Of a DNA stretch of 47,818 bases, positions 25,801 through 37,552 are shown one piece after another. A program made the position numbers and the translations under genes. Origin of the DNA: an uncultured bacterium (GTDB taxonomy: Bacteria; Patescibacteriota; Gracilibacteria; Absconditabacterales; Absconditicoccaceae); the NCBI GenBank assembly GCA_946404285.1, contig CAMJDC010000004.1, forward strand, positions 1 through 47,818, in the 5' to 3' direction. The notes under the pieces were generated by a model. The model ran no database searches. It was given only the letters and a program-made list of their open reading frames with translations, and was not told the DNA's origin. Position 1 is the first letter of the stretch. The number at the start of each line of letters is the position of its first letter.

Positions 25801-27741
25801 AGCACACAAACCATTATAATCCACTATTCTTAGTACATATAAAATATCATTTACCTTAACATACAATCTATCACCTCTAACAACATAATCACTACCTACA
25901 TTTCCAAACCATCATTTATCTCCAAGTCTAATTTCCCTATCAAAACTTGCATTATTACTAACTTTTTGATTTGCTTTTATAGTATAAATCATATCATAGG
26001 AAACTCCATAATAATCTTCATAACTCTGCTTTATTTTTATATCAATAGGTATATCACCACCTGTCATAAAGAAATGAACATTTTGTTTCCCATCCAAACC
26101 TCTAGCATAATTGTAATAAACTATTCTATTAACTATTTCCTTAGCTTTTGAACAAGAACCTATAATTATCTCTCTTTCATCTACACAATTCCATATATAA
26201 TTTTCAAAATCTGTTCAAGTATTACTTACATTTCATAATAAACAAGTATATTTTTCATTTCCACATACATTTGTTATATCCACACATTCACTTCCGTTCC
26301 ATATTTTATCACCATTACAATTTGCTTCACATTTATACATTTCATTATCATACCAGCATCCATATTCATAATCATTTGTATATGTAGGCTGATTTAGATT
26401 TCTTTTTTCTCATAGATTACATCCTACATAAGATTGATTACACACTTCCGAACATATTCTACTACTGTTTAATGCATATCATGTTTTACATGAATAAGTA
26501 CAAACCTCTGTCTTATCTTCACTATATCTATACACCCTATCATCTGATAATATACTAGGAATCAAATTGTTATTTATCACAGCACTTCATTCATCCAATC
26601 ATGGAATATATCACGTACATTCAGACTTATAGCTACATGGTGTAGTATTACCATTTTTTCACTGACACTGCCACCATATTGTATTTCATTGCATATAATA
26701 TGATCACTCTATTGCAGATCATCATATACATTCTCATGAATACATTTTTTTACCTCATGAAAGTACTATTTTTATTCATCATGTCACACACTCAGGAAAT
26801 ATATCAAATTTTTCTCATCTACATATAGATTCACATTGACCTTCTCATATCATAGATTTCCATCATTCACCATCACAGCTACACAAACATTTCTGGTCTT
26901 CAATATCATCCCTATCCTCTATTTTTACAATTCATGTACCATTTCCACTTCCACATTGTATATTATTACCTGAATTTCATGCTGCAAGTACAAAATGTCA
27001 TCAAACATTAAATTTAGCATTACTATTTGGTTCAGATTCATTCACAGCCATTCCATTTCCTCAATATACTACAAAAACATTATCATTACGCAGATTAACT
27101 CCTTCAGAACCATCTACCCATAGAAATGAATTATTACCCAATACTGTAGCTCATGATCACATTGCTACAGAATTATATGTTTCAATATACTCTCCACTTC
27201 ATACTTCAGAATTATTACCTACCACAGAAGAATATGAACCATTCATTCTATTATCATTTCATATAATTACAGAATTTTCCAAATTTCTATCAGACAATGG
27301 ATTTACACTATTATTACTTCATGCTACTACAGAACCAGTACTATTATCATATATATTATTACCACTTCATCATAGTATAACAGACAAATTTGATTGTATA
27401 TTATTTCATATTCATCCAAGTATTGTACTACTAATTCATCCAAATATTGTATTACCACTTCATCATAGTATACTAGAGTTTTCACCACTACTTATCTCAT
27501 TATTTTTGTTTATTATAAAATTATCTCACGATCACGTTACTTTTAGTTTTTCATTCTCTTCTCTCAAAGTTCACAATATTGTTCACTCCTCATCACCCGT
27601 ATACAATACTATACTTCCTATACTTTCTACCATATTATCCACATCTATTTTCAATACACTTGAAGACACTATAGTAAATATAGCTCCAGAAATAAAAAAA
27701 CATATAAACAATGTTATCATAATTTTTTTCGAAAATTTCAT
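22861..27741 (-). CDS. giant cysteine-rich surface protein 2 (1626 aa) with YadA-head-like N-terminal repeats
   Basis: Single TGA=Gly frame; signal/TM MKFSKKIMITLFICFFISGAIFTIVSSS, then GGSGNTIFGGISSTILGGIGNNIQ...SVILGGSGNNIYDNSTGSVVAGSNNSVN...NSVAMGSGATVLGNNS, then Cys-rich modules; ends DDCVFNKCCVWEST*. Confidence 0.9.
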
Positions 27742-27935
27742 TTACATTAGATTACGAATTAAATTATTATCCACTTAATTATAATCGTTTAAAAAAATCT
27801 GTCAAATTTTAACAGACTTTTTTCATTATTTTCTAGTAAAAATATTTAATTTGACTTTTTATACAAAAAATTTATCTTTCATATACATAAAAACATAAAT
27901 ATAATACATATTTTTTACATATTACTCATATAATA

Positions 27936-30413
27936 ATGAATTTTTATACACCTGAAAGAAACAACCCTTTTATTGACAAAAAAACTATTTGAGATAAAGC
28001 CAAAATTTTTGTAGAGAAAACCAAAAAAGCTGTCAAAGATACTTTAAATAAAACCTGACAAAAAATCAGAAAAGTTGCATGAATTGGAGCTATGGCGTGA
28101 AGTAGTCTCTGATCTCCTACATTTGTAGCTACTACTGTGCCTGCATCTATTGAAACTGTATCTACTATTTCACCATTTGCTTCCACAGCTATCAATACTA
28201 TCGCTTTGACTACTGCCTGAACTCTACTCACAGCTTGCTGACCAGAGGAAGAAGAAAAAAATAAAGATACTACTCCACCAACTATTTTCATGGACTCTCC
28301 CGAATGTAATATTTCATGATCCAAACAAATAAGCATAGACTGAAATAGACTATACCTATGATGAGAATTATTGGCTACATGGACTGATAACATAGATAAT
28401 AACTGTAGTGTAACTATAACTTTCAATGGTCAAAAAATCAGTTCATGAACTATGATAGACAAATCTGGTACACTAACACTTACAGTTACAGACAAATCAT
28501 GAAATTCAAAAACTCAGAATATAAAGATAAATATGAGCGAAAATATAGACTCTCCTGAAATCACACTAAATAAATCTGAAATAAATATATTATGAGCAGA
28601 AAAAGTAAATATTTCTAATAATCAATTGGTTATTTGAGATGAAACTGTAGCATCATGGACTGATAAATCCAATCAAAATTGCACTGTTTCTCTAAAATTT
28701 AATGACAACGAAATCAAATCATGAGACACCATAGAATGAAATGGTAAACTAATTCTCACAGTCACAAATACTAAATGAAAAATTTCAACTGTAGAAATTA
28801 TAGTAAAAAATGAAGCTATTTACTGACTAGAAAATCTAAAAAATCTAAATCTAAAAGTTGACCATGAAATCGATTTACTCCAATGAATATCTTTTGCTGA
28901 ATGAATAACTCTAGTCAAAACTCAAATAGAAATAGATTGAACTCGCCACAATATATCAGATCCATCACATTTTACACCAGAATATCCATGAAACTGTAAT
29001 ATAATATTCACAGTTCAATCAAAAAATTGAAATACAGCTGAAATAAAGTCTGAAAACTTAATTATCAATGCACTAGACTACCAATCTATGGAAATCAAAA
29101 ATCTCGAACCAAAAGAAATCCTACCTATTATATGACAGATAAATCTCTGAGATAGAAATGCCTACGAACATATCGAACACCTTAGAATAGCCGAATGTAC
29201 TCGCATTAGAGATATGATGCGAAAATACTGAGCCTGAAATTACTCTCCAGAACAGTATCAGCAACTCATGCTCAGACTCAATACATGAATGATCTGAGAA
29301 AAACCAGCATGATTTGATAATTTTGAAGTAGTTTGAAAAGATTTTCATGATGAAGACGAACACTGACACGATTCACGAGATATATTAAATACTATCATCA
29401 AACATACAAACTTTAAAGTGCTCGAAGATCACTGAAATGCAATGGATGAATTATACCAAAACTTACCAAATAATTCTATAAATATCTTTGCACAATCATC
29501 ATGATTTGAAAATACATCAAAAGAAAAATATAATAATCGTAATATAGATTTCTTAAATTTAAAGAATTATATAAAAAAAGATAATTTTTTACGATTTTTA
29601 TCATGATCTAACTTAAATACATGAGGTCGAAATAAAATTTATCAAGAAAATTATGATTTACCTGATGAAAATTCTATATATTCAGTACCTCAGTCTCAAG
29701 CCAACTCTAAAGCAGATTCAAATATTGATAAGCATATATTTCTAACTGTATGAACTAACTGACAATGAAATACGAATATAACTAATTCTAGCCATTGATC
29801 AAAATTTCCTGTCTGATTTCACCCTAATATATTATTTTCTTGACGCTCTTTCCCATATAATACTCTAGATTGATATATATATGCTGAAGACTGAAATTAT
29901 ACTACATCACATACTAATTATACAAATCTAGCTATGGCTGATCTAATCTTCCAGATGAAAGCCGATATATCAAATGTAGATGAACTCATGTCTATGATAC
30001 GAGATTCTTCTCTTACAGATCAGATTCATTTAAACTGACAGACTCAGAATCTTAATGTAATCAATCCCGCATGAGTTGCAAAAAAAGAACTAATGCCAAC
30101 CTCTATTCCATCCCAGATAAATGAATGATCTACTATCTCACTACAAGAATGATTTTATAAATGAATCATTTTTGATATTCCATGAGCAGAAGTATATATC
30201 AACTGAGAATGGATTCCTTATAATAAACAGAATCAATCTCTCATCAAAAGTCAAAACCCTTTCAATAAACAGATAAAACGAAGACTAAACTGAAAATTAG
30301 CCAAAAAAATGTGATACAATCAGAATAAACCAATCAAATGAAAAATCATAATGGTAGATGAAAACCGAAATGGATTAAGTATTTCCAAAGATATATCTAT
30401 AGATATCAAATAG
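27936..30413 (+). CDS. large surface protein with Ig-like segments and a divergent subtilisin-like (S8) region
   Basis: Single TGA=Gly frame of 825 aa; VTVTDKSGNSKTQNIKI-type repeats; FEVVGKDFHDEDEHGHDSRDILNTI and HIFLTVGTNGQGNTNITNSSHGSKFPVGFHPNILFSGRSFP...GNYTTSHTNYTNLAMADLIF resemble the subtilase H and S regions. Confidence 0.5.
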
Positions 30414-30415
30414 TC

Positions 30416-31576
30416 TTAATTTCATAGATATGTAGTGGACAAACCCACTTTCATACTATCTTTTATACCATTCCAAAGAGAAGCTCGGTCTAAATCTGAG
30501 CTTTTTCTTTTAGAATATCTACTCAAATTTATTTCATCTTTTGGTACAAAAGCAAAATATTTCTGAAACTCATTATAATTATCCAAATTTTTTGAAAATG
30601 ATGCTGGAAATATTTTAGCTAACCTCTTTAAAATTATTTCATCTATATTATACATTATAGTATTATTAGCCAAACTCATATTATTTTTAGAAATCTGATT
30701 TTTCAGATAATCTACCAAATCATATTTATACAAATTCTGCATACTTATTACCCAATCATTTCATTCATCTGCCACATTTTCACTTTCAAAATCATTCTCA
30801 ACTTTTGACTCAAAAAGTCACGAAAAATATCAAATTCTTCAGTTTATTTTACTCACTTTAGATAATTCTTTTCACAAAAATTCTAACTGAATCTCTGACT
30901 GTGGATATATCAAATATAAATCTCACTCAGGACTCTCTATTACCACTTTTTCTTCTCTATCTTTTTTCATCGAAGGATAAATAATTTTACAGTTTTCATT
31001 CAATATTTTTTCAAAACTTGATTGTAATAAATAATCATCCGCCCTCTTTGAATTAACTATCTGAATATAAGCATCACCCTTTTCTACATTTCCACTCAAT
31101 CCAAGAACTGAAATCTTATAAGGTCTAGTACCCATAAATCACTCTATATCTGGTTTATCAGGATATAAATAAAAAATTCATGAAATCAGAATAAAAAAAC
31201 TCACAATCACTCACAAAACTTGTCACACAATTTTCCATCTAGTTTTTAATTTTGAAAGCCACCGTAATCATAATATTATCAATCATAAAAGTACAAATAA
31301 TGAATGTGAAATATTCAACAATGGACGAAAAAATATATGAGCAAAAAGATAAACATTTCCATATATTATAGCATTTCTAATATATTCATATTTTTTGTCC
31401 AATTCATACTCAATTTTGTAATAATAAAAATAAGAAACAGTCACTATCAATAAATATAACCAATATTTTAATATAAAATCTACAAAAGACTCTTTCATCA
31501 CAAAAATTACAAACAATCACACCAATACTCGTGCCAAAATAAACTGTAATAATTGTATTAACTGATGTCTTCTCAT
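30416..31576 (-). CDS. membrane protein of unknown function
   Basis: TGA=Gly frame of 386 aa with several TM segments; contains track ORFs 30422-30742, 30923-31135 and 31283-31516 in one frame. Confidence 0.75.
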
Positions 31577-31583
31577 TATAATT

Positions 31584-31829
31584 TTAAATATTAAATTCCT
31601 CTATTTCTGGAAAATTTTTAGACAAAAAATCTGACAATTTTTCCTCATTTTCCGAATTTATAACAAGAAATTTTATTTCAGATTTTTCTACCTTTTTATC
31701 ATTTAGTGAAAATTTTTGTCAATAATTAATCTTATAAATATTATTTGCTAATCATGACTTCAGAATAGCCGTTATTATCCTCTTTAAATCCCTAGATTTA
31801 CCTCCATAAGTAAAAATATAATTACCCAT
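31584..31829 (-). CDS. small hypothetical protein (81 aa)
   Basis: MGNYIFTYGGKSRDLKRIITAILKSGLANNIYKINYGQKFSLNDKKVEKSEIKFLVINSENEEKLSDFLSKNFPEIEEFNI*. Confidence 0.6.
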
Positions 31830-31903
31830 CTATAAATATCTCTTATATAAAACTAACACAGTTTATAATTATAACCAAAAATTTCAAGCAATCTGACTAA
31901 TTT

Positions 31904-32923
31904 CTAAACTATTACTTCTTTTTCTACCATTCTTTTTTCATATTTATACACTCCAAACATACGCAAAATCATAAATAATATAAATCAGATTATACTAACT
32001 ACCCAAAGCAAAATCTTAAAAACTCAGACTAATAATAAATATCCAATAAAAATTCAAGCAATCTGAATTCACCCACTTTTTTGAGTTTTCTGTAAAAGTG
32101 GAAGATAAGATTCACACGTAGATTTAGAAATTTGATTTTTTATACCAACCGTTTCATTCTTTATTGTATCTCTAGCATTCGTAAAAAAATCTTCAATTCA
32201 ACCTGTGTTTCTCAGATCCGTAAAAAACTTTTCTACAGGTTCTTCATTAACTACTTTCTCAGATTCAAATAAATAATCTCACGTTTTTTCGAGTTCTATA
32301 TCATCTACTGTTTTTCATTCTTCTCCATTAAACCATGAAACAAAATTATTCCATGTTTTTTTCAAAGGATTAACCGTAGTTTCTGCTATTTTAACAGGAA
32401 ATTCTTCTATATCATCACATGTAAATGGAATCTGAGTATATTTTCACACCATCAAGACACAGAAAAATACAGTCAACAAACTCGTAATCAAAAATCATCA
32501 TTCATTAAAATACGCAACTGGAGAAAATCCTGTACGATGATTTAGTTGCCAATTCAAAAGAAATAATAGAGTTCAAATCGCCACATTAAATAATACTAAT
32601 TCAATTACTAAATATCGTGAAAATCAAAGTCATATAATAAAACTTATAGTCTCCAATAGAAATATGAAAAACAAAGCCAAACATACATAACGAAATTTTA
32701 CCTTATAACAGTCTAAAGCAATAAAATAAATCAACAAAAATAGAATTATAAAGCTAATTGCAGGTAATATAAATCACTTTCAAAAAAATAACGATATTGT
32801 GCAAACTAAATAACTAATCAATCATAATATCACAAAAATTGCTAATCTAATTTTAGCTTTTTTAGAAAATTCTCTATAATCTTTTACTGGTTCTTCCAAA
32901 GTTAAATCATCTATATCTGTCAT
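31904..32923 (-). CDS. multi-TM membrane protein, unknown function
   Basis: MTDIDDLTLEEPVKDYREFSKKAKIRLAIFVILGLISYLVC...; 339 aa; stop TAG. Confidence 0.75.
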
Positions 32924-32929
32924 TTTTTC

Positions 32930-33871
32930 TTATAGAATAAATAAATTTATAAACCAATCTCCAAACGCATTTCATCGATAAATCAACTGATCCCAAAATG
33001 TGATTTCCAACACAGTCGCAATAATCATTGATGGAAGAAATGGAATTCATGTATTTCAAACAAAAGAATATTTTTTTGATTTTTTCTTACTTCTCATAAG
33101 TATTATTTTTCTAACTATAAAATCTACCAAAAAATAAAATAAACCAACTATACAACTCAAAATAATAAAAAATGTAAACAAATAACACCACTCATCCATT
33201 CAATTAGGTTGAAGAAAAAATACTAACCATGCTCATAAAATTGGTGCTACAATCACATCTCACAGTCAAAATCATTCAGATTTTTCTCAAAATTTTATAT
33301 ATGCTACCAATATTCATAAATAATATATTAACACAAATATCAAAGTAAAAATTCACATTCATAGTAATATATCTAATCTATTATTTCCAAATAATAATGT
33401 AAAAAATAAAGTAATTATAGCTAAAAACATTATCGCCGTGATATGTAATTCATAAGTTTTAATATCATACAAGAATATTAATCGGAACAACCAAGCAGAA
33501 ATAGTTATAAAAATCGTATAAATATATCATTCTCATAATCATATATCATGACCTGAAATTCAATGTTTTGATAATATAAAAAATACTGATAAAAATATTA
33601 TCACACTCGTAATTTCCAAAAACGGATAAAATCGTGAAATCGGTTTTTTACAATATTCACATTTTCATCACTGAAATAATCGAGAAAAAATCGGAATTAA
33701 ATTTCTAGCTTTCAATTGATGATGACATTTTGGACATTCTGAACGTCAAACCAAAAATCATTTCCAAGTCTCTTTAGTTGGCCATTCTCATAAACGATAA
33801 AAAATTACAGAACCAAACGATCCAAATACTAATCCAAAGAAAATTAATGAAATGATTATCAAAGTGTACAT
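32930..33871 (-). CDS. pilD: type IV prepilin peptidase
   Basis: FGLVFGSFGSVIFYRLGEWPTKETW...SECPKCHHQLKARNLIPIFSRLFQGGKCEYCKKPISRFYPFLEI (CXXC pairs); YDIKTYELH; GFGLGDVIVAPILGAWL (GXGD-type site). Confidence 0.93.
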
Positions 33872-34596
33872 TAATCTATATCATAAAACATAAATCAATT
33901 TGGAAACAATTGTTCTATCCAAGATTTTCTAGTTTTTACGGCTTCTCAATTTATCACTTCATATCCATTACAATCTGCATCCAAATATTCATGTGGATTT
34001 CATTCAATATCATATTCAATTCAACCAGTCCAAGTTTTACAATCTAAATTTGGAAAATATTGTATTAAATATCTTTGACTTCAATTCCGTGGTGTTGATG
34101 CTTCGAAAAAGTTATATTTATTATTTTCTCATTTATAGTCATTTTTAAACGAAGTATTCCATAAATCATTGGAATTTTTTATTTTTTCTACATCATCATT
34201 ACTTATTACACTAAATCAATAATGATAATTCATTAAAAATAAATCTTTAATTTCTTCATCCATTGGAGTTCAGAATAAAATCATTGGTCTTTTTATTTTT
34301 GATAATTCTCAACTAAATTCAAAATCATCTTCAAGTCTTTGAACTCATACACTATATCATTTCCATTCTTCTCACAAAACTGTAGCAAATCAGAATTCAT
34401 CATTATAGTATAAAGTATAATCTCATGTTATTTCTATTATTTCATGATTAGTTCAATCCACAATATTTCATGTAAAAGATTTTTTTAATTCATTAAAAAT
34501 TATTGTATCATTACTTTCTTGTTGTTTATTATTTCCACATCATACAAAAATAAAACAACACATTAACAAACTAATTAAAAGTCAGATTTTTTTCAT
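33871..34596 (-). CDS. lipoprotein, unknown function
   Basis: MKKIGLLISLLMCCFIFVGCGNNKQQ...; stop overlaps pilD start (TAATG). Confidence 0.75.
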
Positions 34597-34604
34597 TCAA
34601 ATAT

Positions 34605-35648
34605 CTATTTACTAACATAAATAGTCTGAGAAGGAAATGCAAATTCTATTCATTCTTTTTCAAACTTTTCTATCAATTCCAGATAAATCTTTTCATTTAT
34701 TTTTAAACTTACTTCATAGTCTGGATTTAAGATATTATAACTCATCAGAAAGTTTATACTAAAATCTCACATATTTTCTAAATAACACCACTCAAAATCT
34801 ACATCTTTCTGTTTTGAAACTATATCTTTGATAATTTCTGGAACAAATTTCAGCTTTTTAATTCATGTATCATATGTCACTCAAATAGAAATTCTCTGTC
34901 TTCTACTCTTCATAGTTCTATAATTAATTACTTCCGTTGCGAGAATATTACTATTTGGAATAATTACATTTTGTCATTGAACTGTCTGAATTGTAGTAGA
35001 CTTGAGAGAAATCTGTTTTACGGTTCAGATTTTTTCACTACTTCATTCTCATATTTTGATATAATCACCAACTATAAATGGTTTACTGAGAATTATAGAA
35101 AAAGAAGAAAATAAATCTGTCAGAATATTCTGTAATGCGAATGCAACTGCGATTCAGGCTATTCCAAATCACGCCAAAACTGGAGTCAAATCTACTCAAA
35201 TATTAGTCAAAAATACAAAAACTCATAAAGACCAAACTATAACTGTCACGATAGTTTCTACAGATTTTTTGGCTGTTTTGTCTTTACGAAAAAACTTTTC
35301 TAATGAAAAATCTACACATTTTATAATCACTTTTATCGCAAATATCGTAACTATTCATAGAAACACAGCTTTTAGTATATATTTTATATTAGCTGGAAAG
35401 GATAAAAAGCTGATTGCTACATAAATTTCCATTGCTACAAAAAGCCATTTGGGAAATTTATTCATAATTTTACTCAAATATTGTATCCATTTTTTTTCAG
35501 ATTCTTTTTCATCTAGTGAATCTAATTTTTTTAGTAAAATATTTATAACAAAGTATAATATCAAAAATATTAGAATTGAAAGAATTATCATTCATATAGT
35601 ATTTCAGTAAACTACTGTATTCATAAGATTTGTTACAGATTCTGGCAT
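34605..35648 (-). CDS. mscS: small-conductance mechanosensitive channel family
   Basis: GVDLTPVLAGFGIAGIAVAFALQNILTDLFSSFSIILSKPFIVGDYIKIG...GTVKQISLKSTTIQTVQGQNVIIPNSNILATEVINY. Confidence 0.93.
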
Positions 35649-35695
35649 TTTTTATTAGTTATATATTAAATTATTTTATATATTGTCCTCCTTTT

Positions 35696-35790
35696 TGAAA
35701 GGAGGTGGCTCGTAGAGCCGGAGGATTTTTACACAACACATACTTAAAAATCCCCAGTCCTTCGGACAGCCCCTTTCAGTAAAGGGGCAC
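35696..35790. repeat. palindromic element with two inward-facing double-hairpin ends
   Basis: CCTCCTTTTTGAAAGGAGG-TGGCTCGTAGAGCC-GGAGGATTTTTA ... TAAAAATCCCCAGTCCTTCGGACAGCCCCTTTCAGTAAAGGGGC. Confidence 0.85.
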
Positions 35791-35799
35791 AATTATTTT

Positions 35800-36399
35800 T
35801 TACTCATTTTTTTCTTCTTTTTGAACAAAAAATTTCTTAGGATTTTTCTCCTTATGGACTGTAGGACTATCAATTTTTTCTATAATAGCATCCAAAACTT
35901 TATCCACATTTTGACCAGTTTTTCAAGAAACACATATAATTTCATCAGCCGGAATTCAAATTACATGCTCAATTTCAGCAGCCACTCTAGTTGGATTTGC
36001 AGCTGGTAAATCAATTTTATTCAAAACAGGAATTATCTCTAATCATTGATCTATAGCTTGATAAAGAGTAGAAAGAGTCTGAGCTTGAATTCACTGACTT
36101 GCATCAACTAATAAAATCGCTCATTCTACTGCAGCAAGCGAACGAGAAACTTCATACTGAAAATCCACATGACCTGGCGTATCTATCAGATTTAATTCAT
36201 ATCATTTCCATTTCATCCTAGCAGGAGTAAGCTTAATTGTAATTCATCTTTCCTGTTCAATATCCATTCTATCTAAAACCTGACTATGTTCTAATTTTCT
36301 AACTGTTCATGTAATTTCAAGCATTCTATCTGCAAGTGTAGATTTTCAATGATCAATATGAGCTATAATACAAAAATTACGAATATGTTCTGTGGACAT
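35800..36399 (-). CDS. lepA: LepA/EF4-like GTPase, G domain only (199 aa)
   Basis: [33 protein letters not shown]...[69 protein letters not shown]...[53 protein letters not shown] then stop. Confidence 0.9.
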
Positions 36400-36428
36400 A
36401 CTTACAATATCTTTCAACTTCTAAATTA

Positions 36429-36716
36429 TTAACCCATTTCAACTCAAAGAGCTTTAATAACTATGAAAACAAACAAAGCCACAATTATAAAATCAATAAC
36501 TCTTGCAAGTAATTTTCCATAAAGAACTCCTTTCCATGAAAGATCTTCTAATTTTTCAATTTTTAACTTTTTAAGAATTGGAGAGAAAATCATAGGAGTA
36601 ACAAAATCTTCAATTAAAGATTTAGTTAATTCTCAAACTTTAGTCGCAATCAAAAGTCAGATAGCAACTCAAAGTACATTGTTCTGAGAAATAAATTCCA
36701 CAAATTCTTGTCGCAT
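36429..36716 (-). CDS. mscL: large-conductance mechanosensitive channel (MscL) family-like small membrane protein
   Basis: MRQEFVEFISQNNVLGVAIGLLIATKVGELTKSLIEDFVTPMIFSPILKK...RVIDFIIVALFVFIVIKALGVEMG*. Confidence 0.75.
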
Positions 36717-36784
36717 CAGCATATAATAAAATATAAAAACATATTTTATATAGATAAAATTTAGATTAATTCAATATTTATTTA

Positions 36785-36947
36785 TTGATTTTTACATATA
36801 AATCCATACAATAAAAGAGTTATCCTGAATACAGATTTTTTGTTTAGATTAGATCCATCGAGAGATGCATCTAAGTTGTCGTGAGATAACACAGCAATAG
36901 TAAGTTATTGTACTAGTGGAAAGTTTCCTTTCTACTAGTACTTTTTT
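36785..36947 (+). ncRNA. candidate sRNA unit A (promoter, GNRA hairpins, terminator)
   Basis: TTGATT-16-TACAAT; hairpin AGATCCATC-GAGA-GATGCATCT; second hairpin GTTGTC-GTGA-GATAAC; terminator GTACTAGTGGAAAG..CTTTCTACTAGTAC+T-run. Confidence 0.65.
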
Positions 36948-36950
36948 ATA

Positions 36951-37090
36951 TTGACTTTTATATAATAAGTAATTATACTCATGAGTGTTATTCATAATTT
37001 AATATTAACTGTTTATATTACCTTTATCAGATCTATCGTGAGATACGTCTGTCGAGACTAACATTGAAACCTTTGTTAGTCTCTTTTTTT
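36951..37090 (+). ncRNA. candidate sRNA unit B (promoter, GNRA hairpin, terminator)
   Basis: TTGACT-17-TATACT; hairpin AGATCTATC-GTGA-GATACGTCT; terminator GAGACTAACA..TGTTAGTCTC+TTTTTTT. Confidence 0.75.
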
Positions 37091-37139
37091 ACATTTTCTT
37101 TAACATTTTAATATATATAAATTCCAATCTTTTTATCTA

Positions 37140-37261
37140 TTGACTTTTATATAGTAAATTCTTATATTTTAAATACAGACATTTTTTCATATACCCTAAC
37201 AGTCTGTCGTGAGACACATCTGTCGAGACTAGCATTGAAACCAATGTTAGTCTCTTTTTTT
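37140..37261 (+). ncRNA. candidate sRNA unit C (promoter, GNRA hairpin, terminator)
   Basis: TTGACT-17-TATATT; hairpin AGTCTGTC-GTGA-GACACATCT; terminator GAGACTAGCATTG-AAAC-CAATGTTAGTCTC+TTTTTTT. Confidence 0.75.
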
Positions 37262-37552
37262 ACATTTTTTTAACATTTTAACATACATAAATTTTCTGAT
37301 TTTTAATATTTAACAAAATTTTTAACATTTTTACATTATTTCACATTTTATATTTTATAATAATTTATAGTTCATAATTATTATAATTCAGATTCATCAT
37401 ATTTTTAACATTTCTCTATTTTTACTACTATTAATTTTTTTTTAAATATATATTTTTAATATAATAAAACAAAATTTCACTGAACAAAATGTTGAAAAAT
37501 TGAAAATAAACTATATAAAACAAATCAGATTTATATTTTTAATCAATTTATA

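Noticed and set aside
14400-27741. Possible CRISPR or tandem DNA repeat array (many acatgataca / tgtacatgatac copies)
   Set aside because: Copies are irregularly spaced, in frame, and encode T-G-Y within Cys-rich modules; this is protein-level repetition.
36780-37262. sRNA units as riboswitch leaders of the gene at 37553
   Set aside because: Each unit ends in its own strong terminator and has its own promoter-like boxes; the last ends nearly 300 nt before the ORF, so independent RNAs fit better, although attenuation cannot be excluded.
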